Shown: positions 26,501 through 36,259 of the stretch, one piece after another
How positions within the stretch are numbered: the stretch's first letter is position 1
Layout of the letters: every line of letters starts with the position of its first letter
NCBI GenBank assembly: GCA_965153455.1
Contig: OZ234498.1
Span: forward strand, 4,402,001-4,466,000
Direction of reading: 5' to 3'
From: Sphagnum compactum
Lineage: Eukaryota > Bryophyta > Sphagnopsida > Sphagnales
DNA length: 64,000 nucleotides
Translations under genes and position numbers: made by a program
The notes under the pieces: model-generated
Seen by the model: the letters and a program-made list of their open reading frames with translations, nothing else
What the model was told of the DNA's origin: nothing
Databases searched by the model: none

Positions 26501-26659
26501 ATTTTGAGTGTGCTTATTGTAGGGAACCTGCCTAGTGCTTCATCCGTGTGTGTTTAGGAGTGTACTTTTTCACCATTTGTGTAGCTTCATCGATGGCTTG
26601 AGATCCTTTGTTGCCTCATCTGACCAGGGCTATATCCACTTTCTCAATATGTGATTCTG
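23587..26659 (+). other. Left-arm region between NSF-like gene and small ORF, mostly non-coding
   Basis: The region has no convincing gene apart from a polyubiquitin fragment at 24790-24858. Open frames here (for example 24363-24593 and 25297-25665) have counterparts in the right arm but no recognisable domain and no conserved start. Left-specific deletions relative to the right arm lie at about 24859-24885, 25019-25024 and 26400. Confidence 0.5.
24790..24858 (+). pseudogene. Polyubiquitin fragment, truncated (left arm)
   Basis: The translation contains RKTITPDVESSDTINKMTLN. This matches ubiquitin's [20 protein letters not shown] over about 18 residues and then breaks off in unrelated sequence. 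The right arm shows that the continuation (a DQQ-containing part and the next repeat's MQIFV start) was removed on the left by a deletion with a short filler. It is clearly inactive. Confidence 0.75.
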
Positions 26660-26926
26660 TCAAACAACCGGCAAGCATGCTTGATGATGGGGGAACAGTA
26701 GTGGTGATTCTCTCATTACTTGCACAAACTCATCATCATCATCATCATCACCCTGCAAAAACTCAAATGTAACTGTTGTCAGACAAACTCTGCTCTCACT
26801 CTTTATCACTTGCACCAAAACAAAACAAGAAAAAACACAATCCAACAAAAAAAATAAAAATCCTAGCTCTCGCTTTAATGCTGCTGCAGAGTGTTGTTGT
26901 TGACTACTACTACTGTAAAGCTCCAT
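26660..26926 (-). CDS. Small Gln/Asp-rich protein, unrecognised (left copy)
   Basis: The frame starts MELYSSSSQQQHSAAALKRE and ends EFVQVMRESPLLFPHHQ and then ACLPVV. A run of six Asp encoded by a GAT microsatellite sits just before EFVQ. The middle (about 26762-26866) looks like an intron in the right copy (GAG|GTAGGA...TTGCAG|GGTGAT). Here the donor reads CT instead of GT, so only read-through would join the two ends; the frame stays open. It is divergent from the unknown gene at 27788 and shares its upstream region. I do not recognise a family. It could be the start of a longer gene whose later exons are lost. Confidence 0.4.
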   Translation of the reverse strand: MELYSSSSQQQHSAAALKRELGFLFFLLDCVFSCFVLVQVIKSESRVCLTTVTFEFLQGDDDDDDEFVQVMRESPLLFPHHQACLPVV

Positions 26927-27787
26927 CAAAATGCTCTGCAATCACCTACTGAACTGGAAGAGAAAGAAGAAGGGCAGCACAGCAAACAAACACAAAGAAA
27001 GACACTCTCACCGCACTTGCACAGTCAGTAACGATAAGATTCTTTCCCATCCGTGAAGGCTGGCTCTCTTACGGTAATGTCAGTAGAGCAGGGCGATAAT
27101 CATCCACGAAGACATGGTGAATAGCGGTATTCTCGTATTCTCTAAAATTTACGACGGATGAAGAAGGTTCTCTCCGGTCGACTCATCCACGAGAAATGTT
27201 TTTCCATCTATGGATTGATATATTGGCATCCATGAGGGCTGGAGTTTCTTATTGTAATGGTGTTGAGGGAACGAGGGACGCGGCGAGAGAGCGGGTGAGG
27301 AAGGACGGGTGGGGTTTTATTTTGCTTTGTGTTTTCGCTACGGCGATGGCGGAAGGCAGAAGGTAGGCTCGGAAGACGAGGGTTTGTTCCGTCGTGGCAG
27401 CAGCTCTGGTGACGGGCACGGGGTTCGATCACTTTTGTTGCCGACCGCTTTTTCCGTTCAAACTAAACTTCTTCTCTTCCGTCCTCTTGGTCTAAGTCGT
27501 TCGTTTTGTTTTTGTTTTTGTTTTTTGTCGCTGCGACGAATGCTAACGCCAATTGCTGCTGATGAGGATGCTCCAATTCGGAAATCTTGTTCGGATTTTT
27601 GTACTATTTCTTCGGAATTTTTCGCTCATCTATCCTATGGCAATAACAAAGCAGCTGATACTAAGTAAAGCTTCTAAGCATTGAGCTTGATGTCCAGGAG
27701 TTTGCCTTTTCGACAGTGATGACACAAGTGTAAGCATTCATAATTATTCCTGAGAGACGGACGGTCTGGGAGGAGGAAGAGGAGGAG
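26927..27787. promoter_or_regulatory. Shared bidirectional upstream region (left arm)
   Basis: About 860 bp separates the divergent starts of the small ORF and the unknown gene. The part near the unknown gene is GC- and CpG-richer than the rest of the window (for example GGACGCGGCGAGAGAGCGGG). The region also contains a diverged direct repeat: CATCCGTGAAGGCTGG at about 27049 and CATCCATGAGGGCTGG at about 27230, each followed by a TCTTA..GTAATG block. Promoter function is inferred from position only; I could not assign a TATA box. Confidence 0.45.
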
Positions 27788-30700
27788 ATGGCCGCGCGGT
27801 TGGCGCCTGCCGGGACCTTGGCAGGTGACGCGCTTCATGACTTGAACACTGTGGACTCGAGAAACGCACATATTGACGCCATCACGGACGCCGATAGGGG
27901 CGTGGCGACGGGCGATGATTTGGAAAACGATAACGACTCTGCTTCTGCTGGGGTGTGTAAACTCTTTTCTCGCCCTTGCAATTGTCAATTTGTTTCTTTT
28001 TTATGTAGTCTGACTTGAGAACTTCATTCTTGTTGTTGACATTTTTTTGGCGACAGAAAATTTGGAAAATGTTTGTTATTTGCTGCTCGAGCTTGGTATT
28101 ATTTCTTTTGAATTCTAATGACTTTCTGCTGAAGAAGTTGATCCAATGGACTCGGATTGGTTTCATAGACAATTCTCTGAGCTCTCTAGTCCTTGCTCCT
28201 AGCAATTGGATTGTTATATGCTGGAGCTCGTTTCTAGTACTTGGAATGCTTGTGATGATTTCAGGGGCTGTTCACATCTCTTCTTTCCCCAATACTGTAG
28301 GGTCTGCAGCTCTTGCACTCAGTGCAATTAGAGGATGCTGTTACTAAATTTTGTGGTCATACGGTAATTTCATGAGCGGCCCATTGTTTTGAGAGGGTGT
28401 CAATGGATTTAGCATTGAGATGATTTGCATGTGTAGGATTGACAGGTGGTTGCACAAAATGTGGCAGGATTGTGGGCCACATTCATATGCCGACATTGGT
28501 TTGGAGGAAGTGGATGGACCAAACTTGGAGCAGTCATTACCATTGAACAATGATGGCTCACAATCACCCTATGGTGTCCTTACTATCAATGGTGAGTTTT
28601 GTTGCCAGAGTCTTAAATGGGATGAGTCAACGGCTCTTAGTCGATCTGCGCTACGAATTTTGAAGTCTGTGGGACTTTTGAGAGGGGTTCTTCATCAAGA
28701 TTTGGAACCAGATTGATGGAACCATCCATTCTTTGGGATGTCTAGTGACACTGTTGCAGTGCCCTATTACAAGAAGCTGGCAAACACACACGCATGCCCA
28801 TGGCTGTTTGGTATTTTCTTATTTTAACCAGGACATCATTGAATTTGACATTGCCTGACTGGTCAACTTTGTTTTATTGTGTAAGCAGATGTTATTCCTA
28901 TAGAATCTACAAGAGCTCGCTTCCTGCAGCTGATTATTGACAACTTCATCACATACCACATTATTCCTGTTCCTGAGTCACCAGATATGAACTATCTTGA
29001 CAAGTCAAAAAAGCGAAAGTCAAGGGATTCGCAATATGAAGGTGATCCAAGATACTTGCTGCCATTGACATTTGTGCCTAACCTGTATGAGACACTCATT
29101 CGGGAGGTTAACCTGCGGCTGGCCACAGTTGAGGGTCTTCATGAGAAAACATTTGGTGTGGCTCTTGAAGCTGCAGGTGGATTGTACAGGAGGCTTATTA
29201 AGAAGTACCCAAAGTCAGGTAAGAAACTAGTTAGATGTGTTGCCTTAACAACTTGCTTAGATTAGGCTTTACCTTCTTCAAAACAACTGTCCTCTCTGTT
29301 TGGCTTTTATTCTCATCCAACAGCTGCATAGCTCTCAACATTTCCTGTATGAAGGGACCTTTCGTGAGGTCAAAATTCATATGAGCTGTTCTTTGAGCTC
29401 ATACTCTCCTCTCTTGTTTGGTATGGTTGCAACGCCTGAAGAAATAACCCTTTCCAAGGAGTAAAACAAAGGGAGGGACATAAAGCATTGCAAAATATTT
29501 GTCACTCACATTTAGGTTTGTACTTGAGTAGTTTGTAGTGTATTAAGAAACCACAAACTAAACCCTCCCTTAACAGGAGCACCTCTTGATGTCATCAACC
29601 AACCTATTCATGTCTCCTCATTGTATATCTTTGTCTGGTAGACCCCACAGCCCTCCCAATTATATTCTTTCTTTGTTTGCCTCTCTGATCTGACTCTGGA
29701 TGACACAGAGCCTGACAAGTCAATGCAGGGATCAAACCACTCTCCCACATCCCCAGACACATATAGAGACAGAAACTGTGCCTTTGGTATGGCTTTCCAC
29801 TCTCCAATCTCTTACCTGCTCCCCTCCTAATACCCTGGGTTCTTGGTCCCCTCCTTCCACACAGAAAATCACCCATCACTAGTGGAAAAATTATGTTCTT
29901 TGAGTCAAAATAGTGGCAGTGAATGGCTTACATAAGTGGCAGTCAATAAGTAAAATAATGTAAGCCATTCTCTGCCATTATTTTGACTCAAAGAACAGTC
30001 AGTGGCTTACATATTTCTAGTGTGCAATCTTTGCTCTCTGCATCATCAATACTATGTAACAATTCATAGCAAATCTAAGCATGAGCTTAGCAACTGTGCA
30101 TGGGGTTGCAGGAGGGTCAATGACTTTCAAGAGGCGTGAGATGGCATCAGCATTGGAGGCACGCACTAAGTTCCCTTAGTGACTGGTGAAGAGAAGCGTG
30201 TGCGATTTGTTGTAGTCCATGGCTTGGAGCTCGTGGAGCGACCCAATATTCCTCCTGATGATGCTGAATGGTATGTCAGCTCCTACCATTGTCCTCTGTT
30301 TGTGTAGCATATGTCTCTTTGTGTGTATCTCTTTGTTTGTATACCTCTTGATGCTGACTTAGCTTAGATAGCAAGTTGGCCCATCCTGAAGCTATGATAT
30401 CTTGTTCATAGGTTACACAGATGGGCAGAGTTTAACAACATAGCTCAAAGAGTAAATGCTTGTGTCAGAAAGTTCTTTTCATGTGGACAAGCAGCTATAC
30501 TTGCCCTATGAATCTTGAAACAATTTAGTTGTGTAATCCAGCTGAAAACCCTATAAAGTTGATTATTCTGTTTGATAAGGTCCTTTTGCATGTGGATCAG
30601 CAGCAGGACACGATCTTGTCTTACTAGCAATCAGAGACCTGGCAAAGACTAATGCTCTATATTTAACCTAAGAGACATCTGATTAGAAGATAAAACCTCT

Positions 30701-32544
30701 TTTTGCTCATTGTGCTCTGACTTCTGTGTTGAAGGGGCTGTCTGCAGGTTTAAGCGCTTAACAGGAAGGCATGATGTACAAGTTTGTGAGTCTGACTATA
30801 AGTATTTTGCAGCCCGAGTCGAGCATCGACATGCTCCACAGCACTCACTCTCCAGCCTGCCAGTCCTCTCAGTAATTCCCCATAGCAGCCTTGTGGATCC
30901 CTCTCTGTTTGGCTTTGGTTAGAGAGATACAATCGTGACAAAGTTTGAAGATTGTAATACTTGGCTGGGAGAAGCAAAGGTAGTTTCATTATGTTGATCT
31001 TTCAGCCCTCTGTAAGTGCGGAACCTCCTCCGAACATGTCACCTTCTGCTTTATGTCCACAGGTTTGTCCTTGCTCCTGGTTTGGTAGTCAATAGGAACT
31101 CAGCATCTGCTGTCCTTTTTTGCGGCATTATCGTGCATGTCTGCAAGAGTCTTATAGGAGAAAGAACCAACCCAAGGGAAAACCAGAGAATTAATGATGG
31201 ATTGTCAGACTACAAAGGAGATATGTTTTTGTTTTCTTCTTCAATTCTGATTGGTTTGATTTGGTTGGTATGGGCCTGCAGCCATTCGCGATCTCAGAAC
31301 CTGGAACTGTGCAACCTCACCCACTGGTTGGTAACTTCGTGCATTTCTGATGATCAACATACTTTTGAGTTATTGATTTCTCTTCATAGGCATGACCATT
31401 TATCCATTTCTGTGATCTGTGGGTTCATAATCTTCTGTGTGGGCTAGGGATTTGTAGGTTAAAAGTGGAGCCTGCTATGTATGTTTTAAATTTCTCTCGT
31501 GCCTGCAAGGATCAATTGTAGATACTTGTAAACCATCGACTCAGCATGCTTGTCACATTTGAATTTGAAACTGTTTGGTCAAGGTTAACATTTCATGACT
31601 CTGACCATAAGTAAGCATCCTTTTTGCACTGATTAACAATCTGGGAAATTTATGGTTGGCAGCAACAACAGCATGAGAATCTTGTGCAGCACCAGCAACA
31701 TACACCAACCCATGTACTACAGCACTTACAGCATACAAAGAACCATACACCACAGACCTCCCCCCATGTTTCAAGACAATTGGAATCATCAGCAATGCAA
31801 AATGGCATCATGGTGGTTGTGGTCTGTTCCTTTCCATGTTCAAAACTCCTTCTTGGGACCTACATTTTCTTATGAGCTTTGCTTGCATTTTGTTGTGTCC
31901 ACCCTCACACGTGCAGGATTTGAGTTGCAAAGATTAATCCTACTGTTTGTTTGGGCTGCCATGTGTGATGCTTATATGCCGTATATATTGCAATGAATGA
32001 GGATACTGCTGACTTTTACAATTAGCTATGTCTCTTGAGTGGTAGCCACCATCACGATTAAGTCTTCTCATTGCTTTCAGAAATGCAACAGAAGCCCAGG
32101 ATGCAGATTTTGTATAATGGTTTGCTGAAATTTTGAGGAGCTTATTATATACTTAGCTGCACCCATCATTTCTAGCTGATGAAGTCAGTGAGTAGTCATG
32201 GGAGCTTGTCATTGCTATTTGTGATGAAGGTGATGGTCTGACACTTAATGAGCAACTCTCACAAGGTTATGACTGCATGCATTGTTTTGTTACCTTAAAA
32301 CTGTTGTTGTGGAGGTTTCTCTGAAATTTCATTCTTGCAACAGGGGTTGAATTGAAGTGACTAAGTAGTGTCTGACAAGGCTGCAAATAGATTATTGCTA
32401 CAGATTTCTACCTACTGACACTTCGCAATGTCCAAACAGCAACCTGCAGGTCCTCCAAAATTTTGTGATGAATGGGGCACGCCATACATCCGAGCAACGT
32501 CTAAGTTCTGCTCAGAATGTGGCACGAAGCGGCTGGGATTGTGA
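27788..32544 (+). pseudogene. Multi-exon plant protein with C-terminal zinc-ribbon-like motif, frameshifted (left copy)
   Basis: Proposed exons are 27788-27952 (MAARLAPAGTLAGDALHDLN), 28301-28363 (LQLLHSVQLEDAVTKFCGHT), 28420 or 28437-28591 (WLHKMWQDCGPHSYADIGLE), 28889-29218 (DVIPIESTRARFLQLIIDNF to KKYPKS), 30112-30270, 30748-~30917 (FKRLTGRHDVQVCESDYKYF), 31282-31326, 31663-31812 (Gln/His-rich) and 32450-32544 (FCDEWGTPYIRATSKFCSEC, then GTKRLGL, TGA). Exon 5 (from GGSMTFKRREMASALEARTK) has lost 4 bp at about 30175 relative to the right copy (ACAG), which shifts the frame and gives an immediate stop. In the last exon the expected CxxC...CxxC zinc ribbon reads CDEW...CSEC. The alternation of helical blocks and a Q/H-rich tail suggests a nuclear protein, but I do not recognise the family. 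The exon 6-7 junction is uncertain. It is divergent with the small ORF at 26926. Confidence 0.6.
29877..30022. mobile_element. 146-bp MITE-like foldback in intron 4 (left arm)
   Basis: The element starts CACTAGTGGAAAAATTATG and ends CATATTTCTAGTG, so both ends begin CACTAG when read inward. Inside, GTTCTTTGAGTCAAAATA pairs with TATTTTGACTCAAAGAAC, and GAATGGCTTACAT pairs with ATGTAAGCCATTC, giving a long hairpin. CACTA-like tips suggest a CACTA-derived MITE, but I could not find a 3-bp target duplication. Confidence 0.65.
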
Positions 32545-33919
32545 TTCATGAACACAGGTGAATTGGTGTGGAATCGGAAGCTTTGCCTCAGTTCACTGTG
32601 TGGAATGAAGATCATAATAAATGAATGTCAATTGTACAAGAGTTTTCCCTTCCAAATGCTTGTCCATATTGTTGACCCTCTTTCTTGTCACACTTTGATT
32701 CAAGGTTGTAGAATTTGCTGCATCATGGTCTAAGATAAACTCGTGTTTCTGTGCTTCAAGTTTTGAGCTTTAATTTATTCCAAAACAGAATAAGAAAGCA
32801 CTTGTTATTCCTATATACCTTGAGAATAAAACCCAATGATAGCATGCCTTGGTAATTGAACATAGGCATGGAGGGTAAATCAATTTTGCTTATGCCTTTA
32901 TTGGGTTTGATGTTAGGGTCTAAGTTTTGGCAAGGTATCTTTTACCTTGAGGATCTACAATATGTTTGCAAGTGGAGGGTAAATAAGGTAGGTATATTTC
33001 TTACAATTAAAAATAAGAATGCAGACACATAAGGTGTTTGCTTTTTTGTTTTTCTGGTGTACTATTTCCTTCTTCATGGTTTCTCTGATGCTTCTCCTAC
33101 CATCTCCATTGGGAGAGACCTGTGTGACTGACTACTTGCTAAAAAGGTGGCTGATGTTGATGATTCATGTTTAAATGCATGTATATGATCATTTTGGCAT
33201 AGTTTTAATGCATTTTGAATCCTGACATGTCTTGATATGTGGTAGTAATGGACTATCTCGCGAATCTAAATGAATTGGAATTTTTTTTAAAAAAAAAGAC
33301 TACAAGAAACTATTGTCACCGATTTTTAAATGTCCAATCTCAAGCATTAGTATCAATAAAGCTTACCCTTTGACACATTATGCTTGTGGCGTCCAGTAGT
33401 GATTATTTTGTGGCGTCTGTTTATAAATGTTTTTGGGAGACACTTGGAAAAAAGTGTTTTTCCAACAACTTATCACTTTTGTTGAAATTGATTAAAAACA
33501 ATGATTGAGATCCTTGGGCCAAAATCATTTTTATTTTACCCTCATGTTACGATCAACACCCAATACTAATGCCAAAGACAAAATTTAGATAAAAACCATT
33601 CGTGTGTGTGTGTGTTTGCTTGTGATACATGAATGGCTTCAGCATTAATTAAAATATTTCTTATTATTTCAAACTTTTGGAAAACTTGTAAAGCAATTGT
33701 GTTGAAATTTCAGAAAATCAGCCGAAACAAAAATCATGCACTCTTCGTTGTTAGGTCCAAGGTAGTTGCACTTGTTGCATTTGAAATGGTTCTTTGTTAA
33801 ATTTGAACCCAGGTCACTATGTGCATTTTTTTCATTTATATTATTTTCATTCTTGAATTGTTAGGCAAAATGCCAATGAAAATCCAATTCATTAGAGAAG
33901 TTCAGAACAAAATATAACC

Positions 33920-34095
33920 AAACAAAAGAAAAAAAAACATCGAAAGGGTGGAAAACAACAAGATATAAACAAACAAAAACATCAAAAGGGTGCAAGACAG
34001 AAACAAGAAACAAACAGACAAAAAAAAAGCAATTGAAACGGTGTAAGACAAACAACAAATATAAATAGACAAAAACATTGAAAGGGAAAACAAAT
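33920..34095. repeat. ~50-bp minisatellite (AAACAAACAAAAACATCAAA AGGGTG-like)
   Basis: About four imperfect copies combine an A-rich AAACAAACA block with a GAAAGGGTG or AAAAGGGTG block. The minus-strand open frames rich in Phe, Val and Leu here are translations of the repeat, not genes. Confidence 0.75.
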
Positions 34096-35504
34096 AGATA
34101 AAAAAGAAAAACAATTCTGAAATGCAATTTGATTTATGATGAATTATAATCCAAAATGACTCTTTTTGTGATGATCACCAAAATACCCATTTTACATAAA
34201 CCAGTTTTGATGAAACATCTTCACTGGAATTAATTAACATGAATGATTCATGAATAATGAATTATCATTGTATCAATTTATGATTGAATATCTAATTAAT
34301 CAACAAAAAGTTTTGAAGTAATTAATAAATAATGATTTATTACTTAATTAGTTGGTATTAATTAAAATGTAAATAAATAGTTAAATGAAATTATTTATTT
34401 CATATTTTATACTATCTAATTAATTATTTGATAATAATAATTTATCAATAATTAATTCTCATTTAATAAAATGATTATATCATATTAATATGACTTCGTT
34501 ACTATAATTTAAATCACAAAGATGGCATATATCTAAATGAACCATACAAAATCAAAATGAATTTTTTTCAATCCAATATGCCCATAATATGGGCAAATAT
34601 ATGTTTAACATACCTTGAATACAATCAAAATGCACTTTAATATGTTACATATGTTTAATAAACGTTAAATATACCTTGAATAGAAGCTAAATAATATATT
34701 TTTAATGTGATCTACAAACCCTAGTTTACATTAAATATATAAACACACCATAATAAGTAACCAAGTTGCAACTAATTTTGTGACTAAATAAACATAAGAG
34801 CCTATTTTTGGGTGAAATTTTCAAAAAGTTAGTCAATATGAAAGAATGTGCAATTTAGTAATTGCGTCATAGTCAAAAAAATTTGTAGATCTTAAAGGAT
34901 GGGGGATTAGTTGTAAATATGATAAAACAAAGTTGCAAATGATAGATAGTTGCATGTAGTCACAAATTGAATGTTTACATATTACAAGATTTTTAGTAAT
35001 GGAAAAGGACACTAGGAAAAATTGAAGTGATGAGGGAGGTGCCATATAAAACACTTGTTGGTAGCCTAATATATTTGATGGTCACCACCAATTTAGACCT
35101 TTCCAATGCAATTAGTGTAGTTAGTCATTCCATACATTTGGTAGATTAGATCACTCGAGTCTCTCACATGCAAGACAATCGTGTGTTGCTGCGATCCATC
35201 TTGAAGGCTGAAATTTTAGTGAGATATATTTTTTCTTTTGATATCTCAAAGTGAAAATGTGGAGCAGCTGTAAGTGATTGGATGGTAATGTGGTGGCCGG
35301 AGAGTTGCATCATCCCTGACTTGCTTTCGTAGCCTTGTGGCAATGGTGATGGGGCCAAAGGAACTTAGTGGTGTGCAAAAGTATGCTAGGGCCATGGCAT
35401 TCCCAAAATAACAGTCCCCTTACACCTCTTGCTTTTTTTGAAATACCTTAGCCCGAAGGCATTGCCCAGCGTAGAAATAGACATTTTTTACCTTTTAATT
35501 TTTT

Positions 35505-35557
35505 TTACCATGATACCCACTGGGTACCAGCCATGTAACCACCAGGTATCATGGTAA
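35505..35557. repeat. Hairpin, 13-bp perfect arms
   Basis: TTACCATGATACC (35505-35517) pairs with GGTATCATGGTAA (35545-35557) around a 27-nt loop that itself contains GGGTACC. It is in gene-free spacer DNA. A small transposon relic is possible. Confidence 0.7.
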
Positions 35558-36259
35558 CAAAATTTTAAAAATAGTGCAAGCATTTTGAAAAGCAATTTTG
35601 CCTCCATAAGTGATTGCTTACTTTGAAACATTTCATTTAAAATTGAAAAAAATCAAATTTGATTAAAAAAGATATTGCAATATATTATTATTTGCATATA
35701 TGTTTAAAGGACTTTTCACAAACCATTTCATATTTATAAAGTTTTCTCAAAAATGTTTTTTTTAAAATAATGTGCATAAAAAAACTAGTTACAATGTTTA
35801 ATCAATGCTTTTGATTATTTTATGATCATTAAATTCATTCCAAATCATACCACATGTTTTTTCATAAGATATTAAAAATATTATTATAAATGTTTTTGAA
35901 TGACTTGCAACATTGATATAAAATTTGACATTAAAACATGAAAAATTAAGCATCAAACATTTGTTTTAGCTCCTATTAGTGTGATTGCATCCCTTAGTGC
36001 TTTATAATATTCAGTTTCAAATTCAAATGTGACAAGCATGCTGAGTCGATGGTTTATAAGTATCTACAATTGATCCTTGCAGGCACAACAGAAATTTAAA
36101 ACATACATAGCAGGCTCCACTTTTAACTGTACAAATCTCTAGCCCCACACAGAAGATTATGAACCCACAGATCACAGAAATGGATAAATGGTCATGCCTA
36201 TGAAGAGAAATCAATAACTCAAAGTATGTTGATCATCAGAAATGCACAAAGTTACCAAC

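Larger units (their letters stand above)
18190..31573 (+). repeat. Left arm of ~13-16 kb inverted segmental duplication
   Basis: The sequence matches the reverse complement of 36012-52035 almost throughout, with scattered substitutions and several large indels. The inner boundary is sharp: both arms read CATGCTTGTCACATTTGAA and on to AAACTG, then diverge at 31573/31574 (left) and 36012/36011 (right). The outer boundary is fuzzy; recognisable pairing fades at about 18190 on the left and 52035 on the right. The arms carry introned genes, so this is a DNA-level duplication, not retroposition. Confidence 0.95.
31574..36011. other. Spacer between the inverted arms
   Basis: The first kilobase is left-specific 3' sequence of the unknown gene (exons at 31663-31812 and 32450-32544). 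The rest, about 32550-36011, is AT-rich and gene-free. It holds a short GT run at 33603-33616, a ~50-bp minisatellite at about 33920-34095, and a hairpin at 35505-35557. Confidence 0.7.

Noticed and set aside
33861-34127. Hydrophobic minus-strand ORFs suggesting a membrane protein
   Set aside because: They are produced by the A-rich minisatellite read in reverse; two frames give similar Phe/Leu-rich products.
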